A stretch of DNA of 64,000 bases from Anaerolineae bacterium (GCA_004297445.1 SCUK01000061.1:1-64000); one strand, 5' to 3'; shown: positions 1 to 8,677, counted from the stretch's first letter. Program-made: numbers and translations. The notes: generated from the sequence alone by a model not told the origin.

Positions 1-2
1 CC

Positions 3-587
3 ACCCGCGGCGAGCAGCCGCTGTGGGACTTTCCGGCTGAGTCGCTGGCCGGGCGCGAGGTGGCGGCCTACGTTGTCAGCGAGGCCGCTGGCTGGGGTTT
101 CGTGCCGCCCACCGTACTGCGCACCGAAGGTCCGGCCGGGCCGGGCTCGGTGCAGTTGTACGTGGAGCACGACCCCGAGATGCACTATTTCAAGTTCACG
201 CTGGAGCAGCGCGCCTGCCTGCTGCCGGTGGCGCTGTTTGACGCGGTAGTCAACAACACCGACCGCAAGGGCGGGCACGTGCTGGTAGGGCCGGACGGCC
301 GCTTCTGGCTCATTGACCACGGTATCTGCTTTCACGTCCAGCCCAAACTGCGCACGGTGATCTGGGACTTCGCCGGGCAGAAGATTCCCGACGCCGAGCG
401 CGAACGACTTCTGACCTTGCGAGCGGCGTTGCTGGACCGGGCGAGCGCGCTGGCAACCGCGCTGGCCGAGCTGCTGACGCCCGCCGAAGTGGGCGCCACC
501 GCGGCGCGCATCGACAAGCTGCTGGCAAGCGGCACGTTCCCGCGCCCCACCAGCGACCGCTATTCCTACCCCTGGCCGCCAATCTAA
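3..587 (+). CDS. SCO1664 family protein, 5'-truncated by the window edge
   Basis: The reading frame is open from base 3, so the gene begins upstream of the window. About 194 residues of the C-terminal part are visible. The sequence runs from TRGEQPLWDFP through a region containing YFKFTLEQRA, VNNTDRKGGH and WLIDHGICFH. These are the landmarks of the SCO1664 family, which has a kinase-like fold related to phosphatidylinositol 3/4-kinase-type proteins. The NNTDRKGGH and IDHG segments resemble kinase catalytic and metal-binding loops, but the substrate is unknown. A GTG at 60 could be read as a start but lies inside conserved sequence, so it is not the real start. The gene ends 44 nt before homoserine dehydrogenase, which has its own promoter. 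Confidence 0.8.
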   Translation, partial: TRGEQPLWDFPAESLAGREVAAYVVSEAAGWGFVPPTVLRTEGPAGPGSVQLYVEHDPEMHYFKFTLEQRACLLPVALFDAVVNNTDRKGGHVLVGPDGRFWLIDHGICFHVQPKLRTVIWDFAGQKIPDAERERLLTLRAALLDRASALATALAELLTPAEVGATAARIDKLLASGTFPRPTSDRYSYPWPPI

Positions 588-619
588 GAGAAAACGTGAG
601 AGTTCTCGCCGCAGACCTT

Positions 620-625
620 TATAAT
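620..625 (+). promoter_or_regulatory. TATAAT -10 box, leaderless promoter of homoserine dehydrogenase
   Basis: A perfect TATAAT ends 6 nt before the ATG at 632. Transcription should start at or within a base of the start codon, giving a leaderless mRNA. No ribosome binding site fits between the two. Confidence 0.65.
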
Positions 626-631
626 CTGCGC

Positions 632-1645
632 ATGACTCACTACAAACTCGCATTCATCGGTTTTGGCAACGTCGGCCGCGCCCTGGCGCGCCTCTTGCTG
701 GACAAGCAAGCCGACATCCAAAAACAATACGGCATCACCTATTCGACGGTGGCGATTGCCACCGGACGGCACGGCGCGGCGATACAGCCCGCCGGCATTG
801 ACCTGGAGCAGGCGATCACTGTCAAGGATTTCAACGCCCTCTCGGAGCGGCCAGCCCCAACGGACATGCTCACTTTCATTAAGGAGTGCGGCGCGGATGT
901 GTTGTTCGAGAACTCGCCGGTGTCCTATGCCGACGGCGAGCCGGCCCTGAGCCACCTGCGCGCCACCCTGCAAGCCGGCATGCACGCCAGCACCGCCAAC
1001 AAGGGGCCGGTGGTGCACGGCTATCACGAATTGCGCGCCATCGCCGAACAGCATGGCGTGAAGTTCTTTCACGAGTCCACGGTGATGGATGGCGCGCCGT
1101 TGTTCAGCACCTTTCGCGCCGCGCTGCCCGCCGCCCGTCTGCTGCGCTTCACCGGCATCCTCAACTCCACCACCAACCTGATGTTGAGCCGCATGGAAAA
1201 CGGCGAGTCGTTTGACGAGGCCGTGGCCTACGCCCAGAGCATCGGCATTGCCGAAACCGACCCGAGTGGCGATGTCGACGGCTGGGACGCATCTATCAAG
1301 GTGGCCGCGCTCACCACCGTGCTGATGGATGTGCCCTTCAAGCCACAGGACGTAGACCGTACCGGCATCCGCGCCATCACGCCCGAAGACATCGCCGCGG
1401 CGAAGGCGGAAGGCAAACGCTGGAAACTGCTGTGCCGCGCCGAGCGCATGCCGGAGGGGGTGAAGGCAAAAGTGTGGCCGGAGAAGGTCGGGCCGGAGAC
1501 GCCGTTCTACCAGATTGACGGCACCACCAGCATCGTGCAGTTCGAGACCGATGTGCTGGGGCGATTGTCCATCATCGAAGAGAACCCCGGCCCGCACACC
1601 ACGGCTTACGGCCTGCTGGCCGACTTTCTTAATGCGGTGAGGTAG
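632..1645 (+). CDS. hom: Homoserine dehydrogenase
   Basis: Encodes 337 aa. It catalyses NAD(P)H-dependent reduction of aspartate semialdehyde to homoserine, the branch point to threonine and methionine. The N-terminus has a Rossmann motif (GFGNVGRALA, residues 9-18). The family motifs ASTANKGP and ETDPSGDVDGWDASIK, with the catalytic Asp and Lys, are present. No C-terminal ACT domain is seen, so Thr feedback through that domain is unlikely. The frame extends upstream to a GTG at 596, but the TATAAT at 620-625 lies between the two starts, so ATG 632 was chosen. It is a monocistronic unit followed by two palindromic elements. Confidence 0.9.
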   Translation: MTHYKLAFIGFGNVGRALARLLLDKQADIQKQYGITYSTVAIATGRHGAAIQPAGIDLEQAITVKDFNALSERPAPTDMLTFIKECGADVLFENSPVSYADGEPALSHLRATLQAGMHASTANKGPVVHGYHELRAIAEQHGVKFFHESTVMDGAPLFSTFRAALPAARLLRFTGILNSTTNLMLSRMENGESFDEAVAYAQSIGIAETDPSGDVDGWDASIKVAALTTVLMDVPFKPQDVDRTGIRAITPEDIAAAKAEGKRWKLLCRAERMPEGVKAKVWPEKVGPETPFYQIDGTTSIVQFETDVLGRLSIIEENPGPHTTAYGLLADFLNAVR

Positions 1646-1657
1646 CCAATTGGCTAC
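1642..1657. repeat. Perfect 16-bp palindrome overlapping the hom stop codon
   Basis: GTAGCCAATTGGCTAC is a perfect palindrome. Its first four bases include the TAG stop of homoserine dehydrogenase. There is no U-tract, so it does not look like an intrinsic terminator. It could be a protein-binding site or part of the neighbouring repeat. Confidence 0.5.
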
Positions 1658-1659
1658 AG

Positions 1660-1703
1660 GTAGGGGCACGGCGAAAGTTGCGAAGCAACTCACGTGCCGC
1701 TAC
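1660..1703. repeat. GTAGGGGCACG inverted-repeat element, copy 1
   Basis: The outer arms GTAGGGGCACG (1660-1670) and CGTGCCGCTAC (1693-1703) pair with one mismatch. An inner GTTGC/GCAAC hairpin lies at 1677-1689. The arrangement is nearly the same as the copy at 47223-47266. It lies between convergent genes. Confidence 0.7.
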
Positions 1704-1717
1704 GATGGGATTAACTC

Positions 1718-3130
1718 TTATGGCAGCCACTGCGGGCTGAAGGCATTGCTCACCAGTTGCAACACTTCCCCCGTCTCCACATGAATCAATAAAATTTCTG
1801 GCGGCAGGGTGAACGTGGTGGCGTTGAAGCGCACCACGGCCAGCCAGCTTCCATCCGGGTGCCATGCGAATGCGGTGTGTTTGTCGGAAGGCGCGTTGGT
1901 CAGCATGCGCGGGTCGCTCCCATCCGGGCGCATCAGCCACACCTGCCTGCCGGTGGTGAAGCGCGCGTCATCCAGGTAGCGTCGGGCAAAGGCCAGCCAA
2001 CCGCCATCCGGCGAGAGCGCCGGCGCGGTATCTTCCAGGATATTCGCCAGCGTCAGGTCTTCAGCTGGGCTGCCGTCCAGCGGGTAGCGCAGCAGGTGGC
2101 TGGTGAGCACCTGCACGCGGTCGTCGTTGGCTGGGTCGTCCGGCTGGTTGGCGAGTTCGCCGATGGGCCCCTGAAGGGTGTCGGTCAGTTGCACGTACAG
2201 TTCGGGGGCGATGAAAGAACTGCCGTCCGGCGTCCACGTGCCCAGTTCGCCGGTGCCGTTGGGGAAGCGCGCCAGCATTTCGCCTTCAGCGTTGACCACA
2301 ACATAGGCCGCATCCTCCACATCGTAATATGCCAGCGCGCCGGCAGGCGACCAACCCGGCAGGCGCGCCTGTCCGCCTTCGGCGCTCATCAGGCGGACCT
2401 CGCCGCTGGCGGGGGCCAGCAACCACACTTCCACTGATTCGCTCAGCCGTTCCGCGTCATAGAACTGGCGGGTGTAGGCCAGCCACGCGCCGTCCGGCGC
2501 CGCGGCCAGGTCGCTGCACAACGCCGGCCCGCAGTCCAGCAGCAATGTGCTCTCATCCGTGGCGCGCTCATAGCGGTAGAGGTCCGCGCCGCCCTGTGCG
2601 TTGCGCGCCGCGTAGTAAATCGCTGCGCCATCCGGCGCGGGGCTGAAGGCGATGACCGCCGGGCCTTCCGTCAGCTGCTGCACATCGCCGCGTTCAACGT
2701 CTATTGCGTACAACTGCGCCGGGCCGTCCGCCGGCCACAGATACGCCAGCTGGATGTGGCGGATGGCAAAGCTCCAGCTGGTTTCGCTGGTCAGCGGCAG
2801 GCCCAGCGCGGACCGTGCCCCGGCTGCCAGCGTGGCCTGCACGGTTGTGCCGCGCGGCCAGGGCGACGCGGGCGTAAAGGTCAGGGTGCGCTCATCCGGC
2901 CATTCGAGGCGTCCCGCGGTTTCCGGCTCCAGCGCCAGGCGTTCCTCCACGCTGGCGCGGTCCATCGGCTGGCTGAATTCCAGGCGCAGCACGGCATCCG
3001 GCGCCACATCCAGCGCGCCCGCTTCGGGCAGTGCCGCCAGCAGGCGCGGAGTGAGGCGCAGCCAGGCGGCAATCAGCGCCGCAGCCAGCAAAATCGCGAT
3101 CAGGGCGAGTATCCAACGCCGGTTACGCAT
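1718..3130 (-). CDS. Membrane-anchored beta-propeller (WD40-like/PD40) protein with Ig-like domain
   Basis: Encodes 470 aa. Residues about 7-26 form one hydrophobic anchor, so most of the protein should be extracytoplasmic. Residues about 38-125 resemble a bacterial Ig-like domain of the SbsA/Big_5 kind (VLRLEFSQPMD, WPDERTLTFTPASPW). The rest carries TolB/PD40-type propeller blades, seen as repeated PDG motifs (PDGAWLAYTRQ, PDGGWLAFARRY, PDGSWLAVVRF). Such proteins bind ligands or proteins at the cell surface, but no specific function is evident. The start is ATG at 3130, with TATAAT 6 nt upstream. A second PD40-type lipoprotein lies at 40151. Confidence 0.7.
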   Translation of the reverse strand: MRNRRWILALIAILLAAALIAAWLRLTPRLLAALPEAGALDVAPDAVLRLEFSQPMDRASVEERLALEPETAGRLEWPDERTLTFTPASPWPRGTTVQATLAAGARSALGLPLTSETSWSFAIRHIQLAYLWPADGPAQLYAIDVERGDVQQLTEGPAVIAFSPAPDGAAIYYAARNAQGGADLYRYERATDESTLLLDCGPALCSDLAAAPDGAWLAYTRQFYDAERLSESVEVWLLAPASGEVRLMSAEGGQARLPGWSPAGALAYYDVEDAAYVVVNAEGEMLARFPNGTGELGTWTPDGSSFIAPELYVQLTDTLQGPIGELANQPDDPANDDRVQVLTSHLLRYPLDGSPAEDLTLANILEDTAPALSPDGGWLAFARRYLDDARFTTGRQVWLMRPDGSDPRMLTNAPSDKHTAFAWHPDGSWLAVVRFNATTFTLPPEILLIHVETGEVLQLVSNAFSPQWLP

Positions 3131-3136
3131 GGGAGG

Positions 3137-3142
3137 ATTATA
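3137..3142 (-). promoter_or_regulatory. TATAAT -10 box, leaderless promoter of the propeller protein
   Basis: Read on the minus strand, TATAAT ends 6 nt before the ATG at 3130. This is the same geometry as at 620-625. Confidence 0.6.
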
Positions 3143-3228
3143 GCCGCGGCGTCATGTGGCGCGCAGAACGAAGAAAACGGAACCGGAGGCGGATTAAGAC
3201 TCCAGTCTGAATCCCCCGACGATTTTGC

Positions 3229-3825
3229 TTAAGCGGCGGCTTTTTCCTGTAGGAACCTCAATCCCAGCCACGCCCAAACGAGGCCGGGGATGAAGTGGGC
3301 CAGCACGCCGTAAATCCGGTAGCCTTCGATTTGGTCGAATAGGTCAAGCGGAATGAGCCACAGGGTCATGGACGCCAGAAGGCACAGCCCGTTGATGAGC
3401 AGTAGCCTGGCGTCCAGTCCTTGAAGCAAATTCCCCGCGCCGCCTCTGGCCAGCAGGATGAGCCCTATGGCTAGAATTGGCAGGAAGAACGGCGGGCCGA
3501 TGGCGCGGATGGCGAGGTCTATCACAGCCGGGACGACCAATCCGAACAGCGTTAGAAAATAGCCGGCGCGCGCCCGACCCTTACCGGGGCGAATGAGCTG
3601 GGGCTTGAGGAGTATCAGCCCCAACGCGAGCAGGAGGTTGGGCGGGCCGCCCAGCATCATGCCCCAGAAAAGCGTTGAACGGCCAAACTGTGTGTTGAGT
3701 TCGTCATATGAAGTTGGCCCATGAGCGTTGATATAGATGAGCCAGACTACCGCCATCCAGAGTCCCCCAAGGAGCAGGGCCAAACTTCCGAGGCGTTTGA
3801 TTTGCAAAGGGTTTCTGCTTGCCAT
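3229..3825 (-). CDS. Polytopic membrane protein of unknown function
   Basis: Encodes 198 aa with about six predicted hydrophobic helices (for example LALLLGGLWMAVVWLIYI and FFLPILAIGLILLA). No catalytic motif was recognised. The frame can be extended to a TTG at 3840, but the ATG at 3825 gives a normal basic N-terminus (MASRNPLQIKR) and fits the 21-nt gap after the S41 protease gene. It is probably co-transcribed with that gene. A DUF998-like membrane family is possible but not established. Confidence 0.6.
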   Translation of the reverse strand: MASRNPLQIKRLGSLALLLGGLWMAVVWLIYINAHGPTSYDELNTQFGRSTLFWGMMLGGPPNLLLALGLILLKPQLIRPGKGRARAGYFLTLFGLVVPAVIDLAIRAIGPPFFLPILAIGLILLARGGAGNLLQGLDARLLLINGLCLLASMTLWLIPLDLFDQIEGYRIYGVLAHFIPGLVWAWLGLRFLQEKAAA

Positions 3826-3846
3826 GGTCAAGACTCCCAAATTGGT

Positions 3847-5202
3847 TTACTGCCCATCAAAGAAGGCCAGCGCCGCCAGGATGCCGGGGTCGTCGGCCTG
3901 GGTGTGCAGGTCCCACTCGGACGGCGCGAGGATGTCCGGCACGATGCCGGTGGCCTCCCAGTCGGCATCCGGGTGGTTGGCGGGCTCGAAGGTGTCGTGG
4001 GCGATCCAGGCGCGTGAGCCGTCCTCGAAGTCAAAGCCCCACAGGGTTTCCACGTTGCCCTCGGTGGTCTCGCCGATAATCGTGGCGCGGCCCTGGTCGG
4101 CCAATACGCCGGCGAACACTTCGCCGTAGGAGTAGGTCTCCGGCCCCACCAGCACCACCAGCGGCACGGTCTGCGAGCCGCCCACGTCGCGGGCGTTCAC
4201 GTTCAGGTGTTCGCGGCCCTGCCGGTTAACGAAGTAGCCGACGATGCCATCGGTGAACAGGCGCAGGGTGCCGCGCAGTTCGGTGTCGAAGCCGCCGTCG
4301 TTCAGGCGGTCGTCCACTATCAGGCCGTCCAGCGGGCCGTTGGCGGTCATCGCCAGCAGCGCGTCATTCACCAGCTTGTCGATGTTGCCATCCGAGAAGG
4401 TGGGGATCAGCAGGTAGCCGATGCGCTGGCCGTCCGGCGAGGTGAGCACTTCATAGGGCACGGGCAGGCCGCCGGTGATGCGCCGGCGGGTGATCGTGAT
4501 TTCGCGCGGGGCTTCGCCCGGCGTCTGCACTTCTATCGTCACGTCGGTGCCTTCCGGCCCGCGCAGGGTATCCGTGGGGTAGCCCAGTTCATCCAGCACC
4601 GGCTCGCCGTTCACCGTCAGGATGCTGTCGCGCGCTTTCAGCCCGGCGGCTTCGGCCGGACTGCCGGGGATGACCATGTAGATGACGGCGCGCTGGCGCT
4701 CCGGCACGCCGCCCAGGTAGATGCCGATGCCGACATAGTCCAGGCTGCCCGCATAGGCGGCTTCTTCTGCCGCCACCATTTCCGGGCTAAGGAATACGGA
4801 GTGCTCGTCGCCGAGGCGGAATATCATCTCGTCCATGGCGAAGTAGAAGGCCTGGTCGCTCAACCCGGCGGCGATGCGGTCGCTGTATTCCACGTGGATG
4901 GCGTCCCAATCGAGGCCGTTGAAGTCCGGGTAGAGGTATTCGTCGCGGATGATTTCCCACAGTTCCTGGAAGATGGCCTGCTGTTGCTCGCGGGGCAGGT
5001 CGTAGGTTTCGACGGTGGGGGTGGGGGCAACGGTCGCAACGGGCTGAAGCCCGCTGTCTGTTGCTGTTGGCGGCAGGGTTGGGGCGGTTTGCGAAGTAGC
5101 AGTCGGGGTCGGCGTGGCGGGCAGGCCGCCCATGACGGTCTGGCAGGCGAGCAGCAACGCCGCCGCTGCGGCCAATAGCATGTGTTTTCGGGGGGAGCGC
5201 AT
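3847..5202 (-). CDS. S41-family (C-terminal processing) peptidase lipoprotein with PDZ domain, atypical active site
   Basis: Encodes 451 aa. A lipoprotein signal (LLLAC, Cys at about 20) is followed by a Thr/Pro-rich linker. A PDZ domain (about 170-260, DYVGIGIYLGGVP to DSILTVNGEPV) precedes the S41 catalytic domain. The nucleophile Ser is retained in TYSYGEVFAG (about residue 358). The Lys expected 25 residues later in GxTxGK is Asn (GETTEGN), and the following Gln position is Leu. The enzyme may use a different catalytic arrangement or be a degenerate chaperone-like member. TAGCAT sits 6 nt before the ATG, another leaderless-type start. Confidence 0.8.
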   Translation of the reverse strand: MRSPRKHMLLAAAAALLLACQTVMGGLPATPTPTATSQTAPTLPPTATDSGLQPVATVAPTPTVETYDLPREQQQAIFQELWEIIRDEYLYPDFNGLDWDAIHVEYSDRIAAGLSDQAFYFAMDEMIFRLGDEHSVFLSPEMVAAEEAAYAGSLDYVGIGIYLGGVPERQRAVIYMVIPGSPAEAAGLKARDSILTVNGEPVLDELGYPTDTLRGPEGTDVTIEVQTPGEAPREITITRRRITGGLPVPYEVLTSPDGQRIGYLLIPTFSDGNIDKLVNDALLAMTANGPLDGLIVDDRLNDGGFDTELRGTLRLFTDGIVGYFVNRQGREHLNVNARDVGGSQTVPLVVLVGPETYSYGEVFAGVLADQGRATIIGETTEGNVETLWGFDFEDGSRAWIAHDTFEPANHPDADWEATGIVPDILAPSEWDLHTQADDPGILAALAFFDGQ

Positions 5203-5313
5203 GCGGGGATGCTACCATGATTTGACGAGGGAGAAAAACCCGACGACTTGGAGTCGAAGATTCAGCTGGGATGATTTCGGATTGTAGATTTCGCAATCAC
5301 CAATCAAGAATCT

Positions 5314-6366
5314 TTAATTTTCTCCTTTTACATGAAAATAAAAGAAACTCAATGACCGGCCCATGGCGGCGATGAACTCATTGGCCAGGTTGTGGTCGTC
5401 GCCGTCGTACAGGTACAGTTCCACCGAGTGCCCCCCGGCCAGCATCACACTGTAGAGCGATTGCGAAAACTCGTACGGCACACTGGTGTCGGCGGTGCCG
5501 TGGTGCAGTTGCAGCGGCCCGGAAAGGTCGTCCAGATAGTAGTGGGCGGAGATGGATTCCCAGAACGCCGGGTTCTCGTCCGGCGTGCCGTACTGGGCCA
5601 GAAACGCGCCGCGGCTGGAGCGGAACCAGCGCGCATCCAGGTCATCGTAGGGCGCCACCACCCCTGCCCAGATGACGCCGGCCTTGATGTCCGGGTCCAC
5701 CACCATGGCGCGCAGGGTGATGTAGCCGCCCATCGAATGGCCCCACATGCCGATGCGGTTCGGGTCGGCGTCCGGGAAGACCTTCATCGCCGCGGTGGCG
5801 TTCAGCACATCGATGACGTAATCGGGATAGCGGTAGGTCCCCCGCGCCACACCTTCGGAGCGGTCATGGCCGCGGTAGTCCGAGCGCAGCACCATGTAGC
5901 CGGAGCGGGCGAAGGCATCCACATAGGCGATGTAGCGCTCGGTGGTCACGTACTCGTCCGGGGGGATGTAGCCGTGGTTGAAGATAATGACCGGCCAGCC
6001 GGTTTCCGGCGCTTCGCCATCCGGGATGGTGAGCAGGGCGTAGATGGTGTTGCCTTCGGATTCGTAGGAGACGTAATAGCGCTCGTAGTTGGCGCCGCGC
6101 TCGAGGGTCTCGACAATCTGAATCTCGGCGGCGTAGGTCGGGTCGCGCAGGTACTCGATGCTCAACGGGTGCAGCGTCGGCGTGGGGGTGAGCGTTGCGG
6201 TCGGACTGACGGTGGGCGTCGGCGTGTTGCTGGGGAGCGGGCATGGGGTGGCGGTTAACGTTTCCGGCGGCAGGGTCGGGGCGGTGGCGGGCTCGGCCTG
6301 AAGCAGGGCCAGCGCGGCCACGAACAGAATTACAAGGATGATGAGCGCGAGGGGGAGTCGCTTCAA
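5314..6366 (-). CDS. Exported alpha/beta hydrolase (S9/dienelactone-hydrolase-like)
   Basis: Encodes 350 aa. An N-terminal signal anchor (residues about 4-22) is followed by a Thr/Pro-rich linker to about 65. The alpha/beta-hydrolase core shows the oxyanion region IIFNHGY, the nucleophile elbow GHSMGG (Ser about 211), and a C-terminal HGTADTSVP ... DGDDHNL that supplies the acidic residue and His. It is likely an extracytoplasmic esterase or peptidase. The start overlaps the stop of the L,D-transpeptidase gene by 4 nt (ATGA), so the two are translationally coupled and probably act together in the envelope. Confidence 0.75.
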   Translation of the reverse strand: MKRLPLALIILVILFVAALALLQAEPATAPTLPPETLTATPCPLPSNTPTPTVSPTATLTPTPTLHPLSIEYLRDPTYAAEIQIVETLERGANYERYYVSYESEGNTIYALLTIPDGEAPETGWPVIIFNHGYIPPDEYVTTERYIAYVDAFARSGYMVLRSDYRGHDRSEGVARGTYRYPDYVIDVLNATAAMKVFPDADPNRIGMWGHSMGGYITLRAMVVDPDIKAGVIWAGVVAPYDDLDARWFRSSRGAFLAQYGTPDENPAFWESISAHYYLDDLSGPLQLHHGTADTSVPYEFSQSLYSVMLAGGHSVELYLYDGDDHNLANEFIAAMGRSLSFFYFHVKGEN

Positions 6367-7508
6367 GCGCCGCCCTCGCCGTACAGGCTGGGGTCGGTGG
6401 GCGTCTGGCCGGTGCGGTCATGCACGTAGACGTAATCGCCAATCTGCGCCCAGTCGAACAGCCAGCGCGAGTCGGCGGCGGAGAGGTTGGCGCAGCCGTG
6501 CGACTGCTCGATGCCGAAATAGTCGTGCCAGTAGGCGCCGTGGAAGGCGCGCGCCTGGTCGAAGTACATCGTGTAGGGCACGTCTTCGAGGTAATAGAAA
6601 TCGGAGCGGTCGGCTTCGAACGCGCCGGTCATGTAGGTGGTTTCGTGCTTCTCGTAAATCTGGAACAGGCCGGGGCGCGTCCACCAGCCGGGCACGCCGG
6701 TGGACACCAGCGTGGCGAACACGAGACGGTTGTTATCGTACACGGCGATGGTCTGCTGGTCGAGGTCGACGTCAATCCAGCGGCCGCTGGGCACGCCTTC
6801 CGGGGCGGCGGCGTTGGGGTACACCACGGCGGTTCCGCGCGACTCCACCCACTCCTCCGGGCCGATGCGATACCAGACGAGGCCGTCGAGGTCGAGGCGT
6901 TCGTAGAACTGGAACACTTCCTGCTTGGCGTACCAGTTCAGCGGTTGGGCGGCGCCGGCGGTACCCGGTGCGCGCTGGGACTGGATGGGCCACAGGAACC
7001 AGCCGAAGGGGTTGCGCGGCGTGGCCTGAAAGGCAAGGCCGCTGAACTGAGAGATGGCCGGGTTGGGCGAGACCTGGTCGCGGCGCACCCACTCGCCGGG
7101 GGCGATGAGGTAATAGCGCTTGCCATCCACATCGGCGAAGTCAATGTAGGTGAAGTAGCGGAAGCCGGGCTCGACCACGCGCTTGGCGATTTTGCCCTCC
7201 ACCGCGGCCCCCAGGCTGTCAAACACTTTTGTCGGGCCGTCCTGCACCTTCAGATAGAAGTACGGCAGGGTGCCGAGGGCGGGGTCAATGCGGGCGGCGG
7301 GCAGCGGCCGGCGTGGGTAAGTGAGGCCCATGGCGGCCAATTCGCTCAGCGAGGCGGCGGGGCCGGCCAGGTCACAGTCGGCGGGCGGCTCGGTGTAGAT
7401 GTCCGGCAGGCACACGCCGGGCGGTGCGCTGTCTGCGGCGGCGGCAGAGGCCGGCGTGGCGGTGAGGGCGAGGGTAAGGGCCAAAACGAGGATTGAAAGT
7501 CGATTCAT
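6363..7508 (-). CDS. L,D-transpeptidase (YkuD domain), exported
   Basis: Encodes 381 aa. A signal peptide occupies residues about 1-24. Two SH3-like or linker repeats (TKVFDSLGAAVEGKIAK...; LNWYAKQEVFQFYE...) precede a YkuD domain at about 230-360. The catalytic signature HGAYWHDYFGIEQSHGCANLS holds the nucleophile Cys at about 338 in SHGCANLS. The enzyme forms 3-3 cross-links in peptidoglycan or attaches proteins to it. TATAAT lies 8 nt before the ATG. It heads an operon with the overlapping alpha/beta hydrolase. Confidence 0.88.
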   Translation of the reverse strand: MNRLSILVLALTLALTATPASAAAADSAPPGVCLPDIYTEPPADCDLAGPAASLSELAAMGLTYPRRPLPAARIDPALGTLPYFYLKVQDGPTKVFDSLGAAVEGKIAKRVVEPGFRYFTYIDFADVDGKRYYLIAPGEWVRRDQVSPNPAISQFSGLAFQATPRNPFGWFLWPIQSQRAPGTAGAAQPLNWYAKQEVFQFYERLDLDGLVWYRIGPEEWVESRGTAVVYPNAAAPEGVPSGRWIDVDLDQQTIAVYDNNRLVFATLVSTGVPGWWTRPGLFQIYEKHETTYMTGAFEADRSDFYYLEDVPYTMYFDQARAFHGAYWHDYFGIEQSHGCANLSAADSRWLFDWAQIGDYVYVHDRTGQTPTDPSLYGEGGA

Positions 7509-7516
7509 CTGGTCGG

Positions 7517-7522
7517 ATTATA
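7517..7522 (-). promoter_or_regulatory. TATAAT -10 box upstream of the L,D-transpeptidase operon
   Basis: Read on the minus strand, TATAAT ends 8 nt before the ATG at 7508. The 60-nt gap to the glycosyltransferase gene holds this promoter. Confidence 0.6.
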
Positions 7523-7568
7523 ACCAGCGCGGGAAGCGGCGGGTTCATGCTTTCGGGGGAGAGGGGTC

Positions 7569-8579
7569 TTACGCTGCCGCCCACCAGTCGCGGCCTTCGA
7601 TGAAATTCATGCCGGTGAGTTGGGCGCGGATGAGGGCGCGTGCGCCGCGCGCACCGACTGCCACGAGCAAGACGGGATTCGCATGGCGCGCCCACTCGGC
7701 GGGCAGGGCGTCCGGCGGCAGGATGGGCCGGCCGTAGCGCGTGCGTCCGACTTTGCGCGGGTCAATATCAATGTAGGCGGCAGGGGAGTGCCCGGCTTCC
7801 TTGAGCAGTTTACTGAAGGCGCGGCCCAAATCGCCCGCGCCCCACAGAATGAGCGCGTCGTGGCCGACCAGCGGCCCGGAGGGCAGGTAATGGACTTTGG
7901 CGCGCAGGAAATTGGCGCGGCTGTAGCGGTCGTCGCGGCGGGTGAGGCGCGCCGGGTGATCGCGCCACGCCAGCAGAGTTTCGGGGGTCTTGGCGAAGCG
8001 CAGGCCGGCGGCGGCGGCGCGCAGCCACAGGTCGTAATCTTCTGGCCAGCCGTGGTCCAGGTAGCCACCCAGCGCGGCATAGGCTTCGCGGCGCAGCATC
8101 ACGCCCGGGTGCGCCAGCGGGCTTTCCACCCACAGTTCGCGGCGGATGTCTTCGTCAGTCATCAGGCTGTTGAGCCAGTCCAGGTACAGGGCAAAGCCTT
8201 CGTCCTGCGGGCCAAGCGCCTGCACGCGGCAGCCGAGGATGTCGGTGTCGGGGTGGGCGTCAAACCAGGCGCGCTGCACAGCAAGGCGCTCCGGCGGGCT
8301 GGTGTCGTCGGCATCCATGCGGGCGATGAACCGGCCGCGGCATTCGGCGAGGCCGGCGTTGAGCGCTGCGACGATGCCGCCGTGCGGAAAAGTGAGGACG
8401 CGCAGGCGCGGCTCGCGCTCGGCGGCCGCGGCCAGCAGGGCGGGCGTGGCATCGGTGGAGCCGTCATCCACCGCGAGGATTTCGTAGTCCGCGAAGGTCT
8501 GGGCGGCGAGGCTGGCGAGGGTTTCATGCAAGGTCGCGGCACCGTTGTAGCACGGGAGGAGGACGGAGATTTCCGGCAT
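7569..8579 (-). CDS. Family 2 glycosyltransferase with C-terminal nucleotide-binding domain
   Basis: Encodes 336 aa. Residues 4 to about 220 form a GT-A domain: ISVLLPCYN, DDGST (38-42), the DAD metal-binding triad (89-91) and a WPEDYDLWLR acceptor-site motif. About 90 extra residues follow, starting ILWGAGDLGRAFSKLL (about 245), which look like a Rossmann-type NAD- or CoA-binding domain similar to the N-terminus of sugar acetyltransferases and epimerases. The protein probably transfers a sugar from a nucleotide sugar to a surface glycan or lipid. TATACT lies 6 nt before the ATG, and the promoter is divergent from the MscS gene. Confidence 0.8.
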   Translation of the reverse strand: MPEISVLLPCYNGAATLHETLASLAAQTFADYEILAVDDGSTDATPALLAAAAEREPRLRVLTFPHGGIVAALNAGLAECRGRFIARMDADDTSPPERLAVQRAWFDAHPDTDILGCRVQALGPQDEGFALYLDWLNSLMTDEDIRRELWVESPLAHPGVMLRREAYAALGGYLDHGWPEDYDLWLRAAAAGLRFAKTPETLLAWRDHPARLTRRDDRYSRANFLRAKVHYLPSGPLVGHDALILWGAGDLGRAFSKLLKEAGHSPAAYIDIDPRKVGRTRYGRPILPPDALPAEWARHANPVLLVAVGARGARALIRAQLTGMNFIEGRDWWAAA

Positions 8580-8585
8580 GGGGGA

Positions 8586-8651
8586 AGTATAAAAGAAGTG
8601 TGAACGCGCTGAAGTGCGGAGGCGCTGGGGTGAGGCGCAGATTGATATACT
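8586..8651. promoter_or_regulatory. Divergent promoter pair (glycosyltransferase / MscS)
   Basis: TATACT on the minus strand (8591-8586) serves the glycosyltransferase with a 6-nt spacing to its ATG. TATACT on the plus strand (8646-8651) lies 26 nt before the MscS start. The 98-nt gap holds nothing else recognisable. Confidence 0.5.
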
Positions 8652-8677
8652 TGGGGCAGAATTGTGACGGAGGCGGC

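Noticed and set aside
1642..1703. Palindromes after hom as an intrinsic terminator
   Set aside because: No T-tract follows either stem on either strand. The second is a member of a dispersed repeat family.
4207..5178. 323-codon plus-strand ORF opposite the S41 protease
   Set aside because: Low-complexity composition. The minus-strand protease carries signal peptide, PDZ and S41 motifs.
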